From assembly GCA_964293155.1 (NCBI GenBank), contig CAXYYA010000051.1:1-22124 (forward strand): a stretch of DNA of 22,124 nucleotides. The letters run 5' to 3'. Positions 15,276 through 22,124 of this stretch are shown in pieces. The position numbers and the translations under genes were made by a program. Position 1 is the stretch's first letter. Every line of letters starts with the position of its first letter. This DNA comes from JAQVEB01 sp028698105. GTDB taxonomy: Bacteria; Bacteroidota; Bacteroidia; Bacteroidales; Dysgonomonadaceae. The notes beneath the pieces are model-generated. The model saw only the letters and a list, made by a program, of their open reading frames with translations. It made no database searches and was not told where the DNA came from.

Positions 15276-15785
15276 TTGTTAAAACCCGAAAAACCAATTT
15301 TGGTTTTTGAGTTTTCTGTCGTACTTTATCTGAAACAGCTCCGCGATGAACGGAACACGGCGTTTCAGGAGTTTCTTCAGGAATCGGACAACATTATGGA
15401 ATTTTTTATTCGCATCATTGAACTTCATCAATCAATTCCGTATGCGAACGTGAAGTTTTACGAAGATATTTACAAATATTATCCCAAAATTTATGCGTTG
15501 ATTCTGGAAGATAACAAACAAAACAACATATTTCTGAAAGAATTTTTGCAAGAAGGCATCACCCAGGGATTTATCCGAAACGATCTGAATGTGGATGTAA
15601 CCGCTTTTTTGGTGGAAGAAAGTACGTTCGTTTACATCAGGGCATCCTATCTGGAGAAACCGCCTTTCTCTTTTCCGGAATTGTTTTTTTCGATGATGAC
15701 AAGTTTCTTGCGCGGCATTTCCACCGATAAAGGAATAAAAATAATGGACGATTATTTGAAAAAGATAAACAAAGATAAAAATTAA
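15276..15785 (+). CDS. TetR-family regulator lacking its N-terminal HTH (truncated, possible pseudogene)
   Basis: From YLKQLRDERN (about residue 18) to the end, the 169-residue reading frame resembles the ligand-binding/dimerisation part of Bacteroidota TetR/AcrR regulators found before efflux operons, including FLQEGITQGFIRNDLNVDV and FFSMMTSFLRGISTDKG near the C-terminus. The ~45-residue helix-turn-helix that should precede it is absent: the LytTR gene stops at 15256 and only ~70 bp of terminator-like DNA come before the recognisable part. No proper start exists; candidates are TTG 15276, TTG 15300 or ATG 15396. A DNA-binding repressor can therefore not be made from this gene. The frame is otherwise free of stops, suggesting a recent deletion, or retention of a non-DNA-binding protein. 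tolC-like gene follows after 13 nt. Confidence 0.7.
   Translation: MLKPEKPILVFEFSVVLYLKQLRDERNTAFQEFLQESDNIMEFFIRIIELHQSIPYANVKFYEDIYKYYPKIYALILEDNKQNNIFLKEFLQEGITQGFIRNDLNVDVTAFLVEESTFVYIRASYLEKPPFSFPELFFSMMTSFLRGISTDKGIKIMDDYLKKINKDKN
15289..15308 (+). terminator. AT-rich hairpin, weak terminator of the LytTR operon
   Basis: A perfect 9-bp stem AAAAACCAA / TTGGTTTTT with two bases between the arms, followed by TGAGTTTT-type U-rich sequence, 32 nt after the LytTR stop. It has few GC pairs, so termination would be partial at best. It lies inside the open frame of the truncated TetR gene, which argues that this start of the frame is not true coding sequence. Confidence 0.4.
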
Positions 15786-15798
15786 ACGAAAACGATAT

Positions 15799-17244
15799 AT
15801 GAACAAGAACATAATTCAGATTTTGGCGATAGTTTGCGTGTTGTTTTGGACATCGAATGCATCGGCTCAACAATCAGACAGCATACTTTTAGACCTGAAT
15901 ACGGCGCTGGAGATTGCGCTGAACGAAAATCCCACGGTAAAAGTTGCCGATGTGGAGATACAGAAAAAAGAATATGCCCGCAAAAGCGCTTACGGAGCCT
16001 TACTTCCGCAAGTTGACATGATCGGGCAGTACCAGCGTGCTATTAAACGGCAAACGGTGTATTTCGATGAAGGTTTCGGAATGGGAGGCACAATTGATCC
16101 AACCAAATATACGCCCGAAGAGCTGTTCATTATGCAAACCGTAGGTAAAATGTTCACCCCGGATCCCTCAACAGCCAACAAAGGTGTTCAAATGGGACGT
16201 TTAAATGTTTGGACGGCAGGCGTTAATGTTAGTTTACCGTTGGTTGTTCCATCGTTGTGGAAGAACATTCAAATGAGCGAAGTGGACATCCGGCTTGCCA
16301 TGGAAGAGGCGCGTTCATCGAAGATTGACCTGGTGAACAAGGTGACCAAAGCCTATTACAGCTTACTGTTGGCCAACGACAGCTACCGGGTTTTCGAAGA
16401 AACCTATGCTACCGATTCGGTAAACCTGACGAACATACTGAACAAGCTCAAACAAGGTGTGGTACCCGAATACGATGCCATCACAGCCGACGTGCGGCTA
16501 AAAAGTATCATTCCGAACATTCTTCAGGCCGAGAACATGCGTAAAATAGCTGAATTGCAACTGAAAATGCTGATGGGAGTGGATAGTGACCTGCCAATCA
16601 GCGTGGCCGGTTCGCTTGAAGATTTCGAGGGTTCCATGTTCGATACCGTTGCTCCGGTTGATACTTCACTGTTGTTCAATACCGAGTTGAAACAATTTGA
16701 TTTGCAATCCGATAAAGCGCAAAAAGCGTACGAATTACAAAAGCTTCAATTTGCGCCAACGCTCACATCGTCGTTTAATTACATGTACATGAGTCAAAAC
16801 AACGATTTTAAGTTCAACGCTTATCGCTGGGATCCGTATTCTACGCTCGGTTTAACATTGTCAATACCGCTTTTTAACGGCGGACAGCGTTACAACAATA
16901 TGAAACAAAGTGAATTGCAGCTATCACAATTGCAGTATCAACGCCTCGATTTGGAAAGAAACCTGAAACTGGCGGTAAAAAATAACATAGACCTCATTCA
17001 AAAAAATATCGAACAGGTTGTTGCTACGCAATCGGCGGTACGGCAGGCCAAAAAAGGTTACCTGATCACGCAAAAACGATACGAAACCGGCCTGGGAACC
17101 ATTGTTGATGTGAATGCCGCGGCTCTTGCCGTTACAAATGCAGAATTGCAGTATCGCAACGCGATTTACGATTACCTCGCTGCAAAAACCGACCTTGAAA
17201 AAGTGCTCGGTTACAAAATAGACCCCATCAGTTTAGAAAAATAA
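15799..17244 (+). CDS. TolC-family outer-membrane efflux protein
   Basis: The outer-membrane channel of a tripartite efflux pump. The 481-residue protein has a signal peptide (ending near ASAQQ) and the two-fold repeated OEP domain. The first half begins LDLNTALEIALNENPTVKVADVEI and contains the long helix pair around VNKVTKAYYSLLLANDSY. The second half repeats the pattern with LTLSIPLFNGGQRYNNMKQS and the final helix YETGLGTIVDVNAAALAVTNAE, then YDYLAAKTDLEKVLG. Length is normal for Bacteroidota TolC-like proteins. It starts 13 nt after the truncated TetR gene and is followed after 26 nt by the adaptor gene, so it is part of the efflux operon. Confidence 0.94.
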   Translation: MNKNIIQILAIVCVLFWTSNASAQQSDSILLDLNTALEIALNENPTVKVADVEIQKKEYARKSAYGALLPQVDMIGQYQRAIKRQTVYFDEGFGMGGTIDPTKYTPEELFIMQTVGKMFTPDPSTANKGVQMGRLNVWTAGVNVSLPLVVPSLWKNIQMSEVDIRLAMEEARSSKIDLVNKVTKAYYSLLLANDSYRVFEETYATDSVNLTNILNKLKQGVVPEYDAITADVRLKSIIPNILQAENMRKIAELQLKMLMGVDSDLPISVAGSLEDFEGSMFDTVAPVDTSLLFNTELKQFDLQSDKAQKAYELQKLQFAPTLTSSFNYMYMSQNNDFKFNAYRWDPYSTLGLTLSIPLFNGGQRYNNMKQSELQLSQLQYQRLDLERNLKLAVKNNIDLIQKNIEQVVATQSAVRQAKKGYLITQKRYETGLGTIVDVNAAALAVTNAELQYRNAIYDYLAAKTDLEKVLGYKIDPISLEK

Positions 17245-17270
17245 AAATATAAAATAAAGATTTTTTGGTT

Positions 17271-18293
17271 ATGAAAACGTATAACTTAAGTAAGTTCACC
17301 CCATTCATTGCGTTGTTGCTGCTCTCGTCGTGCGGCGGAAAAACAGCCTCTAAACAAACCGAGAACGAAGCTCCGCAGAAAACAAAAGTGCGCGTGGAAG
17401 AAGTCCGTCTTGTTCCTGTGGATCAGGTTGCCACTTTCACCGCTACGGTTGAGGCCGACGCGGTCAACAACATTGCTCCCGCCATGGGAGGGCGCATCCG
17501 CCGGATTTATGTGGACGTAGGTTCGTATGTGCGTCGCGGACAGGCGTTGGTGGCAATGGACGGAACAAACTATTCCCAGCAACAAACGCAGGTTGCTACG
17601 CTTAAAAAAGATTACGAACGATATAAAGAACTGTATGATGTTGGAGGAATATCGAAACAGCAACTCGATCAGGCGAAAGCCCAACTCGATGTAGCTCAAT
17701 CGTCACTAAACAACCTGGGCGAGAACACAACGCTCACCAGCCCAATCAGCGGACTGGTTACAGCGCGTAACTACGATCCGGGTGATGTGGCCGGTGCGAT
17801 GCCCATCCTCACCATAGAAAACATTAACCCGGTGAAAGTGAAGGTGAATGTTTCGGAATCTTATTACAGTCAGATATCGAAAGGCATGCCCGCCAAGCTG
17901 ACGATTGATGCCCTCGGAAACAAAGAATTCCAGGGTAAAGTTTCGTTAATCTACCCCACACTCGACCCGGTATCGCATACGTTCCCCATTGAAATACAGG
18001 TGAGTAACGGAAGCAATGAAATCCGTCCCGGAATGTTCGGACGCGCAACACTCAATTTCGGAACAATGGATCACGCGTTGGTTCCCGATATGGCCGTGCT
18101 CAAACAGGTAGGCTCGAACGACCGCTACGTTTTCGTGGAAAAAGACGGGAAAGCTGTTTATACATTGGTAAAACTCGGAACGCGTGTTGAAGATAAATAC
18201 GAAATCGTTTCAGGATTGAACGCCGGCGATATGGTTATCGTGCAAGGAAATACCGGTTTAATTGACGGCAACGAAGTGGAAGTGGTTCAATAG
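17271..18293 (+). CDS. RND efflux periplasmic adaptor (membrane fusion lipoprotein)
   Basis: The adaptor joins the inner-membrane RND pump to the TolC channel. The 340-residue protein from ATG 17271 has a lipoprotein signal with LLLLSSC (Cys21), so it is anchored to a membrane by lipid. The order of domains is typical: barrel-sandwich hybrid halves (AVNNIAPAMGGRIRRIYVDVG... and TLTSPISGLVTARNYDPGDV), a short helical hairpin (about 100-150), a beta-barrel (VKVKVNVSESYYSQI ... EIRPGMFGRATL) and the membrane-proximal domain. An in-frame TTG at 17265 is less likely as the start. It sits between the channel and pump genes. Substrates cannot be told from sequence. Confidence 0.94.
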   Translation: MKTYNLSKFTPFIALLLLSSCGGKTASKQTENEAPQKTKVRVEEVRLVPVDQVATFTATVEADAVNNIAPAMGGRIRRIYVDVGSYVRRGQALVAMDGTNYSQQQTQVATLKKDYERYKELYDVGGISKQQLDQAKAQLDVAQSSLNNLGENTTLTSPISGLVTARNYDPGDVAGAMPILTIENINPVKVKVNVSESYYSQISKGMPAKLTIDALGNKEFQGKVSLIYPTLDPVSHTFPIEIQVSNGSNEIRPGMFGRATLNFGTMDHALVPDMAVLKQVGSNDRYVFVEKDGKAVYTLVKLGTRVEDKYEIVSGLNAGDMVIVQGNTGLIDGNEVEVVQ

Positions 18294-18400
18294 CTGAGGG
18301 CATTTCAATTGCCGATTACTAATTATAAAATTACAAATGTGGCTTTGGCTTGTGCGTATTGCACGCATATCTCAAATCCCGTAGCATAACAAAAAAACAA

Positions 18401-21400
18401 ATGAAACCATACGAAACCGCGGTTAAGAACCCAGTTGGAACCGCATTGATATTTATTGGCGTGTTTCTTATCGGGATTTTGTTTTACAGGCAACTTCCGG
18501 TTGACTTGTATCCCAATATAGACCTGAATATAATTACGGTAATGACTTCTTATTCCGGAGCAGGATCGGAAGACGTGGAGGCAAACGTTACCCGCCCGCT
18601 GGAAGACGTGTTGAACTCGACGGAAAAATTGAAGAAGATCACTTCCCAGTCGCGTGACGGAATGTCAATGATAACGCTGCAATTCGACTACGGCACCAAC
18701 ATGGACAACGTGATGAACGATGTGCGCGACAAAGTGGATATGGTGGCCGGTTTTTTGCCCGATGGGACGGAAGACCCCATGATCCTGAAGTTCAGTTCGG
18801 ATATGATTCCGGTGATCATTCTTTCGGCAACAGCCAAAGAAAGCGCCGGAGCGCTCTATAAAATTCTCGACGAACAGGTTGCCAACCCGTTGAACCGTAT
18901 TCCCGGAGTGGGAACAGTGGCCGTTTCGGGCGCGCCGGAGCGCGAAATACAGGTGAACGTTATCCCTGAAAGGTTGGAAGCTTATAACTTGTCGGTTGAG
19001 CAAATCGCTCAAATGATCGCCGCCGAAAACGTGAATGTGCCTGCCGGAAATTTCGACATCGGGTCGCAAACCTACATGTTGAGGCTTGAAGGCGAATTTA
19101 AAAACAGTCGCGAGCTCAACAATATCGTGGTGGGTAATAACCAGGGACGCCCCATTTACCTCAGAGACGTGGCATCGGTAGTTGATACCGTGCAGACCCG
19201 TATTCAGGAGAATTATACCAATGGCGAGCGCAGCGCTGCTATCGTTGTTCAGAAACAATCGGGTGCAAATACCGTGGCAATTGCCGATGCAGTGCGCGCG
19301 CAAATCCCCGTTCTGGAAAAAAACCTGCCTCCGGACATCAAGCTTGTAACGGTAATGGATACCTCAGAATATGTGAAAGTATCCATCAACAGTTTGCTCG
19401 AAACCATTCTGCTTGCACTCATCATTGTGGGTCTTGTGGTGCTGTTTTTCCTCGGCAGATGGCGCGCGACGATTATCATCATGGTCACGATACCCATTTC
19501 GCTTATCGGTTCGTTCATCTACCTTTATCTTACGGGTAACTCAATCAATATCATATCGTTATCCGCCCTGTCCATAACCATCGGTATGGTGGTGGATGAT
19601 GCCATTGTGGTGCTTGAGAACATTACCACCCACATCGAGCGCGGAAGCCGTCCGAAACAGGCGGCCGTTTATGGTACCGAAGAGGTTTCGTTATCGGTTA
19701 TCGCATCAACCTTAACGATTGTGGCCGTATTTTTACCGATGACCATGGTCGGCGGTTTTGCGGGTGTTATGTTTAAACAATTGGGGTGGATGGTAACCAT
19801 CATCATCTCGTTATCGCTTATTATCGCCATGACGCTTACGCCCATGATGAGCGCCAAAATGATGAAGGCAGACAAGGATGTCAGGGTCAATAAATTTGAT
19901 AGATGGTACAACAAACGCATACTTCCTCTGCTGAACAGGTTAGACAACCGCTATGCCAGATTGGTGAACACCGTATCGCGAAAAAGATGGATCACGCTGG
20001 GCGTTATTTTTGCTATTTTCGTACTGTCTATTATCATCAGCGCCATTACACTGAAGACCGAGTTTATGCCGGCTTCGGATAACAATGACATTGCCATGAC
20101 GGTGGAAATGCCTACCGGCACGCGAATGGAAATTGCACGCGCAACGGGCGATAAAATTGCGCAGATGATGAAGAAAAAGTACCCCGAAATTGAGATTATC
20201 TCCTTTGCCGTGGGGCAAGCCAGTGAAGACAACGCCTGGGCAGCCATGCAGGATAACGGTTCCAATATTATTACGTACAATATCCGTCTCACGGAAGCTA
20301 AAAACCGGAAGAAATCCATTTACGATGTTTCGGATGAAATACGTCAGGATTTGGCCGGCATGCCGGAGGTTTATCGCTCTAAGGTAATGCCCGGAGGCGG
20401 AGAAATGGGTATGACGGGAGGAAGCAACCTTGCGGTAGATATTTTTGGTTACGATTTAACTGCTACCGACCGCCTTGCGCAGGAAATGAAAACGAAACTA
20501 CAAAACATAAAAGGATTGAGAGATATTAGCATTTCGCGGAAAGATTACCGGATGGAGTATCAAATTAAGTTCGATCGCGAAAAACTTGCCCTCAACGGAT
20601 TGAACATTGCTTCTGCCGCCAATGCCGTGCGCAACCGTATTAACGGTTTAACGATGTCGCGTTACCGCGAAGACGGCGAGGAATACAACATCCGGGTGCG
20701 GTACGAAGAACAATATCGTCAATCCATTGACGATATCGAAAACATACTGATATACAACCCGATGGGCGTAGGCGTGCGCGTGCGCGATGTGGGAACGGTG
20801 GTGGAAACGTCGTCCCTGCCGCAAATAGACCGGCAAGATCGCCAGCGAATTGTTACGGTAACCGGATCAATCTACAAACGTGCATTGAGCGATATCGTGA
20901 AAGATGTGAACGCAACCATTGCCGCGCTCGATGTTCCGCCCGGCGTACAAGTAGAATTGAGCGGTTCGCTGGAAGAACAGCAGGAATCTTTCTCGCAGCT
21001 CGGTTTGTTGTTGCTGATCGTTTCGTTGCTTGTTTACATCGTGTTGGCTTCGCAATTCGAATCGCTCACGTATCCGTTCATGATCATATTAACCGTTCCG
21101 TTTGCTTTTGTGGGCTCGTTGTTGTTGTTGTCGCTCACGGGAGAACCGCTTGGCATCATGGGATTTGTAGGATTGATCATGCTTGTGGGTATGGTGGTGA
21201 AAAACGCCATCGTGCTTATTGACTACATAAACCTGAACCGCGAACGCGGAATGTCCATTATCACGGCCGTGGTTCACGGCGGACGTTCAAGGCTTCGTCC
21301 GGTGCTGATGACCACGCTCACTACGATTTTAGGGATGATACCGTTGGCAGTAGGCACAGGGCAGGGCTCCGAAATGTGGAAATCGTTGGGAGTCTCCATC

Positions 21401-21571
21401 ATCGGTGGTATGACGTTCTCAACCATTGTAACGCTGGTGCTTATTCCCGCACTCTACTCCATTTTCGGTGGCGTGGGTGTGCGTCGTAAACGCAGGAAAC
21501 ATCGCGAAAATTTAGAAAACGACGACAACTACGGAGAGAATACAAATCTTTTAAAAACAGCAGAGCTATGA
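18401..21571 (+). CDS. RND-family efflux transporter, HAE1 (AcrB-like) type
   Basis: The inner-membrane proton-driven pump, 1056 residues from ATG 18401, with 12 membrane helices arranged as one plus five, twice. The first helix (about 13-29) and the large periplasmic loop (30-330) are followed by helices 2-6; the pattern repeats after ~530. Proton-relay residues are present: Asp399-Asp400 in GMVVDDAIVVLEN (helix 4) and Lys934 in GMVVKNAIVLIDY (helix 10). This favours drug/amphiphile export (HAE1) over the heavy-metal (CusA/CzcA) branch. The N-terminus MKPYETAVKNPVGTALIFIG is standard, so the frame back to TTG 18350 is not used. The 107-bp gap before it is the longest in the operon; no convincing promoter is seen there. 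The stop overlaps the next gene as ATGA. Confidence 0.95.
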   Translation: MKPYETAVKNPVGTALIFIGVFLIGILFYRQLPVDLYPNIDLNIITVMTSYSGAGSEDVEANVTRPLEDVLNSTEKLKKITSQSRDGMSMITLQFDYGTNMDNVMNDVRDKVDMVAGFLPDGTEDPMILKFSSDMIPVIILSATAKESAGALYKILDEQVANPLNRIPGVGTVAVSGAPEREIQVNVIPERLEAYNLSVEQIAQMIAAENVNVPAGNFDIGSQTYMLRLEGEFKNSRELNNIVVGNNQGRPIYLRDVASVVDTVQTRIQENYTNGERSAAIVVQKQSGANTVAIADAVRAQIPVLEKNLPPDIKLVTVMDTSEYVKVSINSLLETILLALIIVGLVVLFFLGRWRATIIIMVTIPISLIGSFIYLYLTGNSINIISLSALSITIGMVVDDAIVVLENITTHIERGSRPKQAAVYGTEEVSLSVIASTLTIVAVFLPMTMVGGFAGVMFKQLGWMVTIIISLSLIIAMTLTPMMSAKMMKADKDVRVNKFDRWYNKRILPLLNRLDNRYARLVNTVSRKRWITLGVIFAIFVLSIIISAITLKTEFMPASDNNDIAMTVEMPTGTRMEIARATGDKIAQMMKKKYPEIEIISFAVGQASEDNAWAAMQDNGSNIITYNIRLTEAKNRKKSIYDVSDEIRQDLAGMPEVYRSKVMPGGGEMGMTGGSNLAVDIFGYDLTATDRLAQEMKTKLQNIKGLRDISISRKDYRMEYQIKFDREKLALNGLNIASAANAVRNRINGLTMSRYREDGEEYNIRVRYEEQYRQSIDDIENILIYNPMGVGVRVRDVGTVVETSSLPQIDRQDRQRIVTVTGSIYKRALSDIVKDVNATIAALDVPPGVQVELSGSLEEQQESFSQLGLLLLIVSLLVYIVLASQFESLTYPFMIILTVPFAFVGSLLLLSLTGEPLGIMGFVGLIMLVGMVVKNAIVLIDYINLNRERGMSIITAVVHGGRSRLRPVLMTTLTTILGMIPLAVGTGQGSEMWKSLGVSIIGGMTFSTIVTLVLIPALYSIFGGVGVRRKRRKHRENLENDDNYGENTNLLKTAEL

Positions 21572-21861
21572 AAGCGGTAATGATAATTTTAGACCAGGCG
21601 CATTACGACCAGATTGTGGATGACCTGATAACATTGAATATACGTGGCTTTACGTCGTGGAAGGAAGTTTTCGGACGCGGAAGCGACAAAGGCTATCCGC
21701 ATTACGGAAGCCATGCATGGCCATCGGTAAACAACGCGATACTCACCGTGATTGAAGATCACCGCGTGCCCATGTTGATGAAATACCTGAAAGATTTGGA
21801 TAAGGAGTACGAAAATCTGGGCCTGCGTGCTTTCGTGTGGAACGTGGAGGATATGATTTGA
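21568..21861 (+). CDS. PII-like small protein coupled to the RND pump
   Basis: A 97-residue cytoplasmic protein with the ferredoxin-like pattern of the PII superfamily: strand MKAVMIIL, helix AHYDQIVDDLITL, strand GFTSWKEVFGRG, a short T-loop-like segment (about 37-53), strand NNAILTVI, helix PMLMKYLKDLDKEYE and closing strand LRAFVWNVEDMI. The GFT...VFGRG..KG text parallels GMTVTEVKGFGRQKG of GlnB, but the uridylylated-tyrosine T-loop of true PII is not kept. It overlaps the pump stop by 4 nt (ATGA), so it is translationally coupled. PII-like proteins next to transporters usually sense a small ligand and modulate the transporter; that role is inference. DUF3240-type proteins beside metal RND pumps are a possible related group. 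Confidence 0.75.
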   Translation: MKAVMIILDQAHYDQIVDDLITLNIRGFTSWKEVFGRGSDKGYPHYGSHAWPSVNNAILTVIEDHRVPMLMKYLKDLDKEYENLGLRAFVWNVEDMI

Positions 21862-21879
21862 TAATTTTGCAAAATTCTG

Positions 21880-21910
21880 TTGCAGAATTCAAAAAGTTGT
21901 ACTACTTTTG
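21880..21910 (+). promoter_or_regulatory. Bacteroidota-type promoter ahead of the tRNA-like repeats
   Basis: TTG (21880-21882) and a perfect -7 TACTTTTG (21903-21910) are 20 bp apart. Transcription would begin near 21917, about 30 nt before the first tRNA-like unit. The -33 lies in the loop of a small hairpin, AATTCTG-TTG-CAGAATT (21873-21889), which might also mark the end of the efflux operon, though without a T-run. Confidence 0.55.
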
Positions 21911-21944
21911 CACCTCGAATTTGGATTACAAATTCGTTACATGC

Positions 21945-22124
21945 TGGCGAGATAGCTCAGTTGGTTAGAGCGTCCCGATGCACTATCGGGAAGGTCGGCG
22001 GATTTAGCTCATCATCGGGAAGTGAAATAATGGCGAGATAGCTCAGTTGGTTAGAGCGTCCCGATGCATTATCGGGAAGGTCGGCGGATTTAGCTCATCA
22101 TCGGGAAGTGAAATAATGGCGAGA
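21945..22124 (+). repeat. Tandem repeat of 86 bp with tRNA-like 5' halves (two full units, third cut by window end)
   Basis: Units start at 21945, 22031 and 22117. The two full units differ at one base (C 21983, T 22069). Each starts with a tRNA-like acceptor strand GGCGAGA, TA, a perfect D arm GCTC-AGTTGGTTA-GAGC, then a stem CCCGA/TCGGG around a 7-nt loop TGCACTA or TGCATTA, AAGGTC and GGCGG (T-stem 5' strand). Then it departs: no T-loop, no 3' T-stem and no TCTCGCC acceptor partner. Instead GCGGATTTAGCTCAT, itself like another tRNA's 5' end, and ATCGGGAAGTGAAATAAT follow. The loop has G, not U, at the position before the would-be anticodon (CAC or CAT). These are not complete tRNA genes; a true gene may follow outside the window. 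Confidence 0.8.

Noticed and set aside
18350..18400. TTG-started extension of the RND pump
   Set aside because: The extra residues are hydrophilic and unlike RND N-termini; ATG 18401 gives the standard start.
18294..18400. Separate promoter for the RND pump
   Set aside because: No TAnnTTTG with a suitable -33 was found in the 107-bp gap; only a small GTGC/GCAC hairpin is visible.
21946..22030. Functional tRNA gene
   Set aside because: The 3' acceptor strand, T-loop and 3' T-stem are missing, an extra base separates D and anticodon stems, and the base before the anticodon position is G instead of U.
21945..22124. CRISPR array
   Set aside because: The whole 86-bp unit is repeated with one substitution; there are no unique spacers and no cas genes.

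Overview
The window looks like chromosomal DNA of a Bacteroidota bacterium, probably order Bacteroidales. Several putative promoters match the Bacteroidota -7 consensus TAnnTTTG (for example TAAATTTG at 2497-2504 and TATCTTTG at 11771-11778, 13505-13512 and 13627-13634). Shine-Dalgarno sequences are scarce. Many products belong to families common in Bacteroidales: DUF4919, DUF2461, secreted S9 peptidase, cupin/XRE regulator next to an acyl-CoA synthetase, and LytTR with membrane segments. A genus cannot be fixed from sequence reading alone.

Positions 1-13476 read leftward (minus strand). In coordinate order they hold: the 5' part of a secreted FAD-dependent oxidoreductase (runs off the left edge); a secreted DUF4919 protein; fabD; a Panacea/SocA-like protein; a medium-chain-type acyl-CoA synthetase with its XRE-cupin regulator; an inositol-monophosphatase-family enzyme; a ParE-like toxin with a short upstream partner; a secreted S9 dipeptidyl-peptidase-like enzyme; ispE; a DUF2461 protein; and an OB-fold-like lipoprotein. 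Two non-coding dispersed-repeat-like elements lie at 10749-10854 and 12732-12880.

Positions 13602-21861 read rightward as a tight series: a LiaF-like membrane protein, a membrane-anchored LytTR regulator, a TetR-family regulator that has lost its DNA-binding domain, then TolC-type outer-membrane channel, lipoprotein adaptor, HAE1-type RND pump and a small PII-like protein that overlaps the pump gene by 4 nt. Between the two divergent halves sit three direct repeats of TCATCG-type sequence at an exact 21-bp period, abutting the rightward promoter. This is the geometry expected of LytTR operators and suggests autoregulation.

The last 180 bp are a tandem array with an 86-bp period. Each unit begins with a good tRNA 5' half (acceptor strand, D arm, anticodon-like stem) but lacks the tRNA 3' half. 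A Bacteroidota-type promoter stands just upstream. The array continues past the window edge.

The most interesting points are the LytTR/LiaF module with its 21-bp-phased operator, the decapitated TetR between it and the efflux genes, the PII-like protein translationally coupled to the RND pump, and the tRNA-like tandem repeats.
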